Part shown: one piece after another, positions 1 through 7,839 of the stretch
Layout of the letters: each line of letters starts with the position of its first letter
Position numbering within the stretch: position 1 is the first letter of the stretch
Assembly: GCA_017509255.1 (NCBI GenBank)
Contig: JAFWQA010000014.1
Coordinates: 33,663-97,662 of the forward strand
From: Clostridia bacterium
GTDB taxonomy: Bacteria > Bacillota > Clostridia > Christensenellales > Aristaeellaceae
Length of the DNA: 64,000 bases
Direction of reading: 5' to 3'
Made by a program: the position numbers and the translations under genes
The notes under the pieces: model-generated
Database searches by the model: none
Told to the model about the DNA's origin: nothing
The model's input: only the letters and a program-made list of their open reading frames with translations

Positions 1-1
1 C

Positions 2-556
2 CTGCCGGACCTGGACGGGGTGGAGGTCATACGGAAATACCGCACCTGGTCCAACAATCCCGTCATTGTGATCAGCGCCAGGAACGAGGATTCGGACAAG
101 ATCGAGGCGCTGGACGCCGGTGCTGACGACTACATGACCAAGCCCTTCTCCGTGGAGGAGCTGCTGGCGCGCCTGCGCGTGGCGCTGCGCCGTCTGGCGA
201 TCAGTCAGAGCGGGGCGCCGGAGGACCCGGTGTTTGTGAACGGGCCGCTGACCAACGATTACGCGGCCGGCTGCGCCTTCCTGGCCGGGGAGGAGCTGCA
301 CCTGACGCCCAACGAATACAAGCTGCTGTGCCTGCTGACGCGGAACTGCGGCAAGGTGCTGACGCACAAGTACATCACCCAGAAGATCTGGGGCGCCGCC
401 TGGGAGAACAACGTCGCCAGCCTGCGCGTAGTGATGGCGACCCTGCGGAAAAAGCTGGAAAAGGACCCGGAATGCCCGCCGTTCATCCAGACGCATATCG
501 GGATCGGCTACCGGATGCTGCGCGTGGACGCCGCCGGCGAAAACGCCGAGGAATAA
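2..556 (+). CDS. KdpE-like response regulator, 5' end outside window
   Basis: C-terminal part of an OmpR/PhoB-family DNA-binding response regulator. The frame is open to the left edge and begins LPDLDGVEVIR, which lies just after the phospho-acceptor Asp of a receiver domain, so that Asp is outside the window. The switch residue region (VISAR) and the conserved Lys in MTKPF are present. A winged-helix output domain follows, with HLTPNEYKLLCLL and the terminal IGIGYRML motif. Spacing and motif wording match KdpE more than PhoB, but the usual kdpFABC target and KdpD kinase are not visible, so the regulon is unknown. The internal GTG at 20 is not a real start. It ends 10 nt before a bidirectional terminator. 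Confidence 0.9.
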   Translation: MPDLDGVEVIRKYRTWSNNPVIVISARNEDSDKIEALDAGADDYMTKPFSVEELLARLRVALRRLAISQSGAPEDPVFVNGPLTNDYAAGCAFLAGEELHLTPNEYKLLCLLTRNCGKVLTHKYITQKIWGAAWENNVASLRVVMATLRKKLEKDPECPPFIQTHIGIGYRMLRVDAAGENAEE

Positions 557-566
557 ACGGAAGGCC

Positions 567-600
567 AAAAAAGCCTTCTCACGGAAGAGAAGGCTTTTTT
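567..600. terminator. Bidirectional intrinsic terminator
   Basis: A 14-bp perfect stem (567-580 with 587-600) with a 6-nt loop. The A and T runs form the stem ends, so it can stop the response-regulator transcript and, on the other strand, the exonuclease III transcript. Confidence 0.9.
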
Positions 601-619
601 GCGTGGCGGGAAAGCTGTT

Positions 620-1375
620 TTACAGCTCCAGCTCCAGCGTGACGGGGCAGTGGTCGGAGCCCATGACCTGCGTCTCGATACCGGCGTCTTTGATCTTTCC
701 CTGCAGCCGGTCGGAGCAGAGGAAGTAGTCGATGCGCCATCCGGAATTGTTCTCCCGGGCATGGAACATGTAGCTCCACCAGGAATAGATATCCTTTCTG
801 TCCGGATAGAGGAAGCGGAAGGTGTCCGTGAAGCCGGAGGCGAGAAGCTCGGTCATTTTCTCCCGTTCCTGCGGGGTGAAGCCGGCGTTCTGCTCGTTGC
901 TTTTCGGGTTTTTCAGGTCAATGGGTTTGTGGGCCACGTTCATGTCCCCGCAGACGATGACCGGCTTTTTCCGGTCCAGCGCCTTCAGATAATCCCGGAA
1001 GGCGTCCTCCCAGGTCATGCGGTAGTCCAGCCGGGTCAGCCCGCGCTGGCTGTTGGGCGTATACACCGTGACCAGGAAGAAGTCCGGATACTCCAGCGTG
1101 ATCACCCGGCCCTCATGATCGTGCTCCTCCTGCCCGATGCCGTAGGAAACGGACAGGGGCTCCTGCTTCGCGAAGACCGCTGTGCCGCTGTAGCCCTTCT
1201 TTTCGGCGGAGTTCATGTACAGGCGGTAGCCCTCGGTGGGGATCTCCGCCTGGTCCGGCTGCATCTTGGTCTCCTGAAGGCAGAAGAAGTCGGCGCCGGA
1301 GGCTTTGAAGTAATCGGAGAAGCCCTTGCCCATGCAGGCACGCAGGCCGTTGACGTTCCAGGAGACAAATTTCAT
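620..1375 (-). CDS. xth: Exodeoxyribonuclease III
   Basis: AP endonuclease and 3'-5' exonuclease of the ExoIII/APE1 family, 251 aa (usual length 250-270), acting in base excision repair. The active-site set is visible: Asn7 in SWNVNGLR, Glu35 in LQETK, Asp144 and Asn146 in GDMNVAH, WRIDY at 213-217, and the catalytic pair Asp241/His242 in SDHCP. The ATG at 1375 is preceded by AGAGAGGATC. A TACAAT -10 element lies on the minus strand (1419-1424) without a clear -35. It is monocistronic and ends at the shared terminator. Confidence 0.96.
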   Translation of the reverse strand: MKFVSWNVNGLRACMGKGFSDYFKASGADFFCLQETKMQPDQAEIPTEGYRLYMNSAEKKGYSGTAVFAKQEPLSVSYGIGQEEHDHEGRVITLEYPDFFLVTVYTPNSQRGLTRLDYRMTWEDAFRDYLKALDRKKPVIVCGDMNVAHKPIDLKNPKSNEQNAGFTPQEREKMTELLASGFTDTFRFLYPDRKDIYSWWSYMFHARENNSGWRIDYFLCSDRLQGKIKDAGIETQVMGSDHCPVTLELEL

Positions 1376-1816
1376 AGATCGATCCTCTCTTTGCTTTCAG
1401 TCGGTACGCGGATAAGTCATTGTAACACGGGATCCGTTTTTTTCATAGCATCCGGCCGCCACGCCCGGATCATTCTTTGCGGGGGCCGGAAACCGCTCCC
1501 ACGCGAGAGATATTTTTGTCCCTCATCCGAAAGAAAATTTCACAGAAAAACAGATGCTTTTTTTCAACCGGAACCGTCGGAAAGTCGCTCTGAAGGGACT
1601 CAGTTTGTACGGACAAAATTGGTACGCACAATAGCAAACAACAATTTTCACAGAGCCCTTTTGTCCATGGGTCTCAGGCCAAAAACAGAGCGCTTTCAAG
1701 GTTTCGGGAAAATGCCGGGAAGGTGCGAAAAACATAGATTTATCAAAAATGTCCCATGGCCGGATCGTCACAATTTGCAGCACTGTACTCAATATTTGCG
1801 GCCTTGATGAAAGCCC

Positions 1817-1845
1817 TTGCAAATATGTTTGGTTTGGTTTATACT
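1817..1845 (+). promoter_or_regulatory. Likely mglB promoter
   Basis: TTGCAA (1817-1822), a 17-nt spacer and TATACT (1840-1845). This lies about 100 nt upstream of the mglB ATG and is the best sigma-A match in the gap. Confidence 0.7.
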
Positions 1846-1891
1846 TTTATCAAATTTCGCATTGTTTTATTATTTGTTGCCCTGACGGTGC

Positions 1892-1915
1892 ATCTGAGCG
1901 GGAGACCGCTGAGAT
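1892..1915 (+). other. 5'-UTR hairpin of mglB
   Basis: Stem ATCT-G-AGCGG, GAGA tetraloop, CCGCT-G-AGAT: five G/C-rich pairs, one G-G mismatch and four more pairs. It lies 28 nt before the start codon and may protect the 5' end of the mRNA. No known riboswitch class was recognised. Confidence 0.45.
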
Positions 1916-1943
1916 AGATAATTTCATAAGGAGAGAAAGACCC

Positions 1944-3203
1944 ATGAAGAAAATCATTGCTCTGGTACTTACCCTGGTAATGTCCCTCGGCCTGCTGGCT
2001 GTGTCCTTCGCGGAAGCGAACGATCAGAAGCCGGTCATCTGGTTCAACCGTCAGCCCTCCAACAGCACCACCGGTGCTCTGGACATGGACGCGCTGACCT
2101 TCAATGAGAAGACCTACTACGTCGGCTTCGACGCCAAGCAGGGCGCTGAGCTGCAGGGCCAGATGATCGTTGATTATCTGCAGGCCGGCGGCGCTGCCTT
2201 CGACCGCAACGGCGACGGCATCATCGGCTATGTCCTGTCCATCGGCGACATCGGCCACAACGACTCCATCGCCCGTACCCGCGGCGCCCGCAAGGCTCTG
2301 GGCACAGCTACCCCCGACACCGCGCAGGGTAAGACTGAGATCGCCACGATCGACGACGTCAACCCCGCCCCCATCGGCACCAACACCGACGGCTCCTCCT
2401 CCATCGTGAAGGACGGCGCCATCACCATCGACGGCAAAGAATACATCGTGCGTGAGCTGGCTTCCCAGGAAATGAAGAACAGCTCCGGCGCCACCTGGGA
2501 TGCTCCCACCGCCGGCAACGCCATCGGCATCTGGGCCGCTGACTTCGGCGATCAGATCGACGTGGTCGTTTCCAACAACGACGGCATGGGCATGGCCATC
2601 TTCAACGCCTGGTCCAAGGAAGCCAAGGTTCCCACCTTCGGCTACGATGCCAACAGCGACGCCGTGGAAGCCATCGGAGACGGCTTCGGCGGCACCATCT
2701 CCCAGAATGCTGACGTTCAGGCTTACCTGACCCTGCGCACCCTGCGCAACGCGCTGGACGGCGTGGATATCATGACCGGTATCGCCACCCCCGACGCTGC
2801 GGGCAACTGCCTGAATGACAGCCTGTACTACTATGACGAAGCGACCCGCTGCTTCTACGCCCTGAACGGCGCAGTGACCGCGGACAACTATCAGAGCTTC
2901 CTGGATGCCACCGCCCCCAACCCCCTGTTCAACAATCAGCTGGGTGAGGACGTCGCTCCCAAGGCGAAGGTCTGGCTGGACATCTACAACAGCACCGACA
3001 ACTTCCTGAACGCGACCTACAAGCCGCAGCTGGAGAACTACGACGGCATCCTGAACCTCGAAGTGGAATACATCGCGGGCGACGGACAGACCGAGAGCAA
3101 CATCACCGACCGTCTGGCCGATCCCAGCGCCTATGCCGGATTCGCCTTCAACATGGTCAAGACCGACAACGCCAACGCTTATCTCGCGAAGCTGATGCAG
3201 TAA
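1944..3203 (+). CDS. mglB: Galactose/glucose-type ABC transporter substrate-binding protein
   Basis: Periplasmic-binding-protein-fold receptor (419 aa) for the sugar importer encoded by the next two genes. The ATG at 1944 follows AGGAGAG, and an in-frame extension to 1749 lacks a ribosome site and would bury the signal peptide. The start MKKIIALVLTLVMSLG is a clear signal peptide, probably cleaved near SFAEA. Family landmarks are the ligand-side VIWFNRQPSN, LSIGDIGHNDSIARTRG, VVVSNNDGMGMAIFNAW and FGYDANSDAVEAI, which align with E. coli MglB segments. No lipobox cysteine is visible, which is unusual for a Gram-positive importer because the receptor normally needs a lipid anchor. Galactose is the family default; the actual sugar is inferred. 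Confidence 0.92.
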   Translation: MKKIIALVLTLVMSLGLLAVSFAEANDQKPVIWFNRQPSNSTTGALDMDALTFNEKTYYVGFDAKQGAELQGQMIVDYLQAGGAAFDRNGDGIIGYVLSIGDIGHNDSIARTRGARKALGTATPDTAQGKTEIATIDDVNPAPIGTNTDGSSSIVKDGAITIDGKEYIVRELASQEMKNSSGATWDAPTAGNAIGIWAADFGDQIDVVVSNNDGMGMAIFNAWSKEAKVPTFGYDANSDAVEAIGDGFGGTISQNADVQAYLTLRTLRNALDGVDIMTGIATPDAAGNCLNDSLYYYDEATRCFYALNGAVTADNYQSFLDATAPNPLFNNQLGEDVAPKAKVWLDIYNSTDNFLNATYKPQLENYDGILNLEVEYIAGDGQTESNITDRLADPSAYAGFAFNMVKTDNANAYLAKLMQ

Positions 3204-3238
3204 TCTGATTCAGAACAGCCTGAGATAAAAAACCAGGG

Positions 3239-3278
3239 ACGGGCCATCGGGAAGTCCCTCTTCCCGATGGCCCGTTTT
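3239..3278 (+). terminator. Strong hairpin between mglB and mglA (attenuator or processing stop)
   Basis: A perfect 16-bp stem (3239-3254 with 3260-3275), 5-nt loop, then TTTT. It lies inside an obvious operon, so it most likely lets mglB mRNA accumulate above mglA and mglC, either as a leaky terminator or as a 3' block to RNases. A TATAAT at 3284-3289 follows but has no good -35. Confidence 0.85.
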
Positions 3279-3333
3279 CAGTGTATAATAAACCATAGCG
3301 GGAAAGCAAAAGTTAACAGGCAGGAGTGAGACG

Positions 3334-4836
3334 ATGGCAGAACAATCGTATATCCTATCCATCCGGGGCATGTGCAAGTCCTTCGGACGCAACCGCGTTC
3401 TGGACCACATCGACATGGATGTGAAGGCCGGAAGCATCATGGGCCTGATGGGCGAGAACGGCGCCGGCAAGTCCACCATGATGAAATGCCTTTTCGGCAC
3501 CTATGAGAAGGACGAGGGCACGATCCTTCTGGACGGGAAGGAGGTCAACTTCTCCGGGCCGAAGGACGCGCTGGAAAACGGTGTGGCCATGGTCCATCAG
3601 GAGCTGAACCAGTGCCTGGAGCGGAACGTGCTGGACAACCTCTATCTGGGCCGGTATCCCAAAACCCCCGCGGGGACCGTGGATGAGACCCGGATGAAGA
3701 AAGAAGCTTCCGATCTTTTCCGGCGGCTGAACATGACGGTGAACCTGAGCGCTCCGATGAAGACGATGTCTGTTTCCTCCCGCCAGATGGTGGAGATCGC
3801 CAAGGCCATCTCCTACAACGCGAAACTGATCGTGCTGGACGAGCCCACCTCCTCCCTGACCGTGCGCGAGGTGGAAAAGCTTTTTGAGATGATGCGCAAC
3901 CTGCGCGACCAGGGGATCTCGCTGGTCTACATTTCCCATAAGATGGACGAGATCTTCGAGATCTGCGACGAGGTATCCGTTCTCCGGGACGGCAAGCTGG
4001 TCATGACCAAGGCGATCCGCGATACGGACATGAACGAGCTGATCGCCGCGATGGTCGGGCGCTCGCTGGACAACCGTTTCCCGCCGGTGGACAATGTTCC
4101 CGGCGAGCCGGTCCTGAACGTACAGCACCTGAGCACCAAGTTCGCTCCGAACCTGAAGGACATCACCTTCGAGGTGCGGGAAGGTGAGATCTTCGGGCTG
4201 TACGGGCTGGTCGGCGCCGGGCGGACGGAGCTGCTGGAGACGATGTTCGGCGTGCGGACGAGGGCTGCCGGGCGTGTATACTACCGCGGAAAGCTGGTCA
4301 ACTTCTCCGATTCCCGCGAGGCCATGGACCACGGCTTCGCGATGATCACGGAGGAGCGCAAGGCCACCGGCCTCTTCCTGGAGGGGGACCTGACCTTCAA
4401 CACGACGATCACGAACCTCCGGCACTACATGGCCGGCATTGCCCTGTCCAGGGACAGGATGGTGCGGGCCACCGCGAACGAGATCAACATCATGCACACC
4501 AAATGCATGGGCCCGTCGGACGCCATCACGGCGCTGTCCGGCGGCAATCAGCAGAAGGTCATCTTCGGAAAATGGCTCGAGCGCGATCCCGAGGTTTTCC
4601 TGATGGACGAACCGACGCGCGGCATTGACGTGGGCGCCAAGTACGAGATCTACGAGCTGATCATCAAAATGGCCAAGATGGGCAAGACCATCATCGTTGT
4701 ATCCTCCGAGATGCCTGAGATCCTCGGCATCACGAATCGGATCGGCGTCATGTCCGGCGGCAGGCTCGCCGGCATCGTAAATACCGGGGAAACCAATCAG
4801 GAGGAACTCCTGAGGCTCAGCGCAAAATACCTGTAA
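3334..4836 (+). CDS. mglA: Sugar ABC transporter ATP-binding protein, two NBDs
   Basis: Cytoplasmic ATPase of a CUT2 sugar importer, 500 aa as usual for MglA/RbsA. The first nucleotide-binding domain has Walker A GENGAGKST (40-48), a signature written SVSSRQM, and Walker B LIVLDEPTSS. The second has the degenerate P-loop GLVGAGRTEL typical of this family, an intact LSGGNQQK signature near residue 405, and VFLMDEPTRGIDVGAKYE. Only one site is therefore likely to hydrolyse efficiently. The ATG follows GGCAGGAGTGAGACG. The gene is 130 nt after mglB and 16 nt before mglC. Confidence 0.95.
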   Translation: MAEQSYILSIRGMCKSFGRNRVLDHIDMDVKAGSIMGLMGENGAGKSTMMKCLFGTYEKDEGTILLDGKEVNFSGPKDALENGVAMVHQELNQCLERNVLDNLYLGRYPKTPAGTVDETRMKKEASDLFRRLNMTVNLSAPMKTMSVSSRQMVEIAKAISYNAKLIVLDEPTSSLTVREVEKLFEMMRNLRDQGISLVYISHKMDEIFEICDEVSVLRDGKLVMTKAIRDTDMNELIAAMVGRSLDNRFPPVDNVPGEPVLNVQHLSTKFAPNLKDITFEVREGEIFGLYGLVGAGRTELLETMFGVRTRAAGRVYYRGKLVNFSDSREAMDHGFAMITEERKATGLFLEGDLTFNTTITNLRHYMAGIALSRDRMVRATANEINIMHTKCMGPSDAITALSGGNQQKVIFGKWLERDPEVFLMDEPTRGIDVGAKYEIYELIIKMAKMGKTIIVVSSEMPEILGITNRIGVMSGGRLAGIVNTGETNQEELLRLSAKYL

Positions 4837-4852
4837 GGGGAGGAGAACGAAA

Positions 4853-6514
4853 ATGGCCGATATTAAAGGAAAGATTCTGACGGCAGAGGAGGAACAGGGT
4901 CTCCTGAAGCCGATCGATGAGTTTGTGGGCGGCATCCAGGAGGAGATCAACGCGCTGCGCGCGGACGGCACCGACCGGGTCACCTCCCTGACCAACCATA
5001 TCGCGATCATCCGCGAGAACGCCAACTATACCAAGGCGGAAAAGGCGGCGATCATCGCGAAGGACAAGGCGGAGCTGCAGAAGGCGAAGCAGGTCGAGAA
5101 GCAGCACAGCGCGGAGATCAAAAAGCTGATCGGCGAAGCGGTCGGACATCTGGACGCGCATTACGACTCGGATTACTACGCGCCGGTGGCCGCGTCCTGC
5201 GAGCTGGAAAAAGCGGAGGAAAACAGCCGTTACGCCGCGGAGCTCGTGCAGCTGGAAAAGGAGCATACCGCTGAGCTGGCAAAACTGACCGACAAGCACG
5301 AGATCAAGGATGAAAAATACGTCTACAAGAACAGGATGTTCGACGCCAGGCTGAAGCATGACGCGACCCTGCAGGGCATCAAGGACCGGAAGCATGAAGC
5401 TTTCTCCTACCGGTATCACCTGACGGACCTGCTGCGCCTGTCCAAGTTCACCTTTGCCGAGAAGCAGAAGCAGAAGTGGGAGAACTACAAATACACCTTC
5501 AACACCCGCAACTTCCTGCTGGCAAACGGACTGTACATCGTGATCATGATCGTGTTCATCGTGCTGTGCCTGCTGGCGCCCATCATCAAGAACACGCAGC
5601 TGCTGACGGTGAACAATATCCTGAACATCCTGCAGATGGCCTCCCCGCGCATGTTCCTGGCGCTGGGCGTCGGCGGCCTGATCCTGCTGGGCGGCACGGA
5701 CCTGTCCATCGGGCGCATGGTCGGCACCAGCATGGTGCTTTCCACCATGATCATGCACAAGGGCATCAATACCGGCGCGCTGTTCGGCCAGATCTTTGAC
5801 TTTACCGCGATCCCGGTGGGGCTGCGCATCGTGATGGCGTTGCTGGTCTGCTGCTGCGTGACGACGGTCTTCGCCTCCATCGCCGGCTTCTTTACTGCCA
5901 AGTTCCGGATCCATCCCTTTATCTCCACCATGGCGAACATGCTGATCATGTTCGGCCTGATGACCTTCGCCACCAAGGGCGTATCCTTCGGCGCGATCGA
6001 GCTGAGCATCCCGAAGACGATCATTCCCAAGCTCTTCGGCGGCCAGTTCCCGTCCATCATCCTGTGGGCGGTCGCGGCGGTGGCGATCATGTACTTTGTG
6101 TGGAACAAGACCACGCTGGGCAAAAACATGTACGCTGTGGGCGGCAACCGTGAAGCGGCGGCGGTCTCCGGCATCTCCGTGTTCAAGGTCACGCTGACGG
6201 CCTTCATCATCGCCGGCATCCTGTACGGCTTCGGCGCCTGGCTGGAATGCATCCGCATGGTGGGCTCCGGCTCCGCCTCCTACGGGCAGGGCTGGGAAAC
6301 GGATGCCATCGCGGCCTGCGTGGTCGGCGGCATCTCCTTCAGCGGCGGCATCGGCAAGATCCAGGGCATCGTGGTCGGCGTCCTGATCTTCACCGCCCTG
6401 ACCTACTGCCTGACCGTGCTGGGCGTGGATACCAACCTGCAGTTCGTGTTCAGCGGCATCATCATCATCTCCGCCGTGACCATCGACTGCCTCAAGTACG
6501 TGCAGAAGAAGTAA
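4853..6514 (+). CDS. mglC: Sugar ABC transporter permease with long cytoplasmic N-terminal extension
   Basis: Membrane permease of the CUT2 family partnering MglA/MglB. The permease core runs from about residue 217 to 553 and shows ALGVGGLILLGGTDLSIGRM, FRIHPFISTMANM, AVGGNREAAAVSGI and VVGGISFSGGIGKIQG. MglC/RbsC proteins are usually 320-340 aa; this one is 553. Roughly the first 210 residues are hydrophilic, rich in Glu, Lys and Ala, with heptad-like stretches suggesting coiled coil. The start is well supported by GGGGAGGAGAACGAAA and an ATG directly after mglA, so the extension is real. Its job is unknown; regulation of or docking to the ATPase is a guess. Confidence 0.93.
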   Translation: MADIKGKILTAEEEQGLLKPIDEFVGGIQEEINALRADGTDRVTSLTNHIAIIRENANYTKAEKAAIIAKDKAELQKAKQVEKQHSAEIKKLIGEAVGHLDAHYDSDYYAPVAASCELEKAEENSRYAAELVQLEKEHTAELAKLTDKHEIKDEKYVYKNRMFDARLKHDATLQGIKDRKHEAFSYRYHLTDLLRLSKFTFAEKQKQKWENYKYTFNTRNFLLANGLYIVIMIVFIVLCLLAPIIKNTQLLTVNNILNILQMASPRMFLALGVGGLILLGGTDLSIGRMVGTSMVLSTMIMHKGINTGALFGQIFDFTAIPVGLRIVMALLVCCCVTTVFASIAGFFTAKFRIHPFISTMANMLIMFGLMTFATKGVSFGAIELSIPKTIIPKLFGGQFPSIILWAVAAVAIMYFVWNKTTLGKNMYAVGGNREAAAVSGISVFKVTLTAFIIAGILYGFGAWLECIRMVGSGSASYGQGWETDAIAACVVGGISFSGGIGKIQGIVVGVLIFTALTYCLTVLGVDTNLQFVFSGIIIISAVTIDCLKYVQKK

Positions 6515-6536
6515 GGCTTTTCCGGATAAAAAGAAT

Positions 6537-6565
6537 GCGCCCGCGGGGCAATGCCCCGCGGGCGC
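6537..6565. terminator. Convergent terminator between mglC and rubrerythrin
   Basis: A G/C-rich 14-nt inverted repeat (6537-6550 with 6552-6565). The minus-strand exit is followed by a T run (complement of ATAAAAAG), the plus-strand exit only by TGTTG. It best fits rubrerythrin termination but also closes the mgl operon. Confidence 0.75.
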
Positions 6566-6578
6566 TGTTGCGTCAGGA

Positions 6579-7235
6579 TCAGTAGTTTTCGGCGTTGACT
6601 TCGAAGTAGCTCTGCGGATGATTGCAGACGGGGCAGACGTCGGGAGCCTGCGTGCCGACTACGATGTGGCCGCAATTGCGGCATTCCCAGATCTTGACCT
6701 CGCTCTTTTTGAAGACCTCCTGCAGCTCCACGTTGCGCAGCAGCGCGCGGTAGCGCTCCTCATGGTGCTTCTCGATGGCAGCCACGCCGCGGAACTTCTT
6801 CGCCAGCTCGGTGAAGCCTTCCTCTTCGGCGGTCTTCGCGAAGCCCTCGTACATATCGGTCCACTCGTAGTTCTCGCCCTCGGCGGCGGCGGCCAGATTC
6901 TCGGCGGTGGAGCCGATGCCGTTCAGTTCCTTGAACCACAGCTTGGCGTGCTCCTTCTCGTTGTCCGCGGTCTTCAGGAACAGCGCGGCGATCTGCTCAA
7001 AGCCTTCCTTCTTGGCCTTGGAGGCGAAATAGGTGTACTTGTTCCGGGCCTGGCTCTCGCCGGCGAAAGCGGCCAGCAGGTTCTTTTCGGTCTGGGTGCC
7101 GGCGTAGGGATTGGTGGGCGCCTCCTCGATCTTCACGAATTTGGAGGCGGGCTGTTTGCACTTCGGGCACTTGAAATCCTCGGGCAGGGGTCCTTCATGA
7201 ATGTAACCGCAGACTGTGCACTTCCATTTTTCCAT
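6579..7235 (-). CDS. rbr: Rubrerythrin with rubredoxin domains at both ends
   Basis: Non-haem diiron peroxidase that reduces hydrogen peroxide in anaerobes, 218 aa, cytoplasmic. Three parts are visible: an N-terminal rubredoxin-like knuckle (C6, C9, C23, C26), the four-helix diiron domain with Glu60, ExxH at 93-96 and ExxH at 155-158, and a C-terminal rubredoxin centre (C185, C188, C201, C204). Classical rubrerythrin has only the C-terminal one; the extra N-terminal centre may let the protein accept electrons without a separate rubredoxin. The start follows AGGAGG. perR lies 67 nt upstream on the same strand, which fits a peroxide-stress operon. Confidence 0.95.
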   Translation of the reverse strand: MEKWKCTVCGYIHEGPLPEDFKCPKCKQPASKFVKIEEAPTNPYAGTQTEKNLLAAFAGESQARNKYTYFASKAKKEGFEQIAALFLKTADNEKEHAKLWFKELNGIGSTAENLAAAAEGENYEWTDMYEGFAKTAEEEGFTELAKKFRGVAAIEKHHEERYRALLRNVELQEVFKKSEVKIWECRNCGHIVVGTQAPDVCPVCNHPQSYFEVNAENY

Positions 7236-7302
7236 TTTGTTTTCCTCCTGAATATTGATTTTTGGTTTTTAGGGGTTACGCGCGCGGGCGTAAGGGAAGG
7301 GG

Positions 7303-7671
7303 TCAGTCCTCCGTGAGCGCCTTCCGGCAGGCGGGGCACAGGTAGCTGACCTGCAGGTCGTAGTTCAGCAGCTTTTCCTCCGTCCGGGACTGCAGCAGCT
7401 CCGTCAGGTCCGGGAAGCAGACGTCCGCCAGGCTGCCGCACCGCCTGCAGACCAGGTGGTCATGCCGGGCGGTCCTGTCGTAGCGTTCCGGAAAGCCGTC
7501 CACACAGATCCGCCGGATGCGTCCCTGCTGATGCAGGCGCGCCAGATTGTTGTAGACGGTGGCGAGTACGACGCCGGAGCCCTTTTCCTTCATTTTCAGG
7601 AAGATCTGCTCCGCGGTCAGGTGTTCCCGGGACACCTCGACGATCTCAAGAATCGCGGGTCCGTAGCTCAT
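7303..7671 (-). CDS. perR: Fur-family peroxide regulator, PerR-like
   Basis: Metal-dependent repressor of 122 aa. The N-terminal winged helix has TAEQIFLKMKEKGSGVVLATVYNNL, given here as a span ending near residue 43. The C-terminal metal region has RHDHLVCRRCG and YLCPACRK, supplying the structural CxxC pairs and His/Asp ligands used for oxidation sensing in PerR. The placement directly before rubrerythrin argues for PerR rather than Fur or Zur. The start ATG follows GAGAGGATT. Slightly short for the family, mainly at the N terminus. A PerR-box-like site overlaps its own promoter, suggesting autoregulation. Confidence 0.88.
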   Translation of the reverse strand: MSYGPAILEIVEVSREHLTAEQIFLKMKEKGSGVVLATVYNNLARLHQQGRIRRICVDGFPERYDRTARHDHLVCRRCGSLADVCFPDLTELLQSRTEEKLLNYDLQVSYLCPACRKALTED

Positions 7672-7689
7672 GGTGGGAATCCTCTCTTC

Positions 7690-7733
7690 TTAGAATCAAT
7701 CTAATTTTAAATAGTGTCCCTTTTGTTGGTCAA
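7690..7733 (-). promoter_or_regulatory. perR-rbr promoter with PerR-box-like palindrome
   Basis: On the minus strand: -35 TTGACC (7728-7733), an 18-nt spacer, -10 TAAAAT (7704-7709), then the 15-mer TTAGATTGATTCTAA (7690-7704). That palindrome matches 12 of 15 positions of the Bacillus PerR box TTATAATNATTATAA and abuts the -10, where binding would block polymerase. Confidence 0.72.
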
Positions 7734-7839
7734 GAACAACAATATCATTTTTTCGGACCCGAAAAAAACATCAGGGATGATTCTTTCCGGGATCCCGGTT
7801 ATAATGGAAAGGAATTAAGACCGGAGGCTGTGAAGCGAT

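Larger units (their letters stand above)
1376..1943. other. Intergenic region upstream of xth and mglB
   Basis: 568 bp without a credible gene. The left end carries the xth 5' region and the right end holds the mglB promoter and leader hairpin listed separately. The middle (about 1500-1800) is AT-richer than its surroundings. The overlapping ORFs seen here have no ribosome site or recognisable content. I see no riboswitch. Confidence 0.6.

Noticed and set aside
2-556. Assignment to a functional Kdp potassium system
   Set aside because: The regulator resembles KdpE but no kdpFABC or kdpD gene is seen, so only the family name is given.
1683-1700. cre-like catabolite site upstream of mglB
   Set aside because: Only the right half (CGCTTTCA) fits the consensus; the left half matches poorly and the place is over 100 nt above the promoter.
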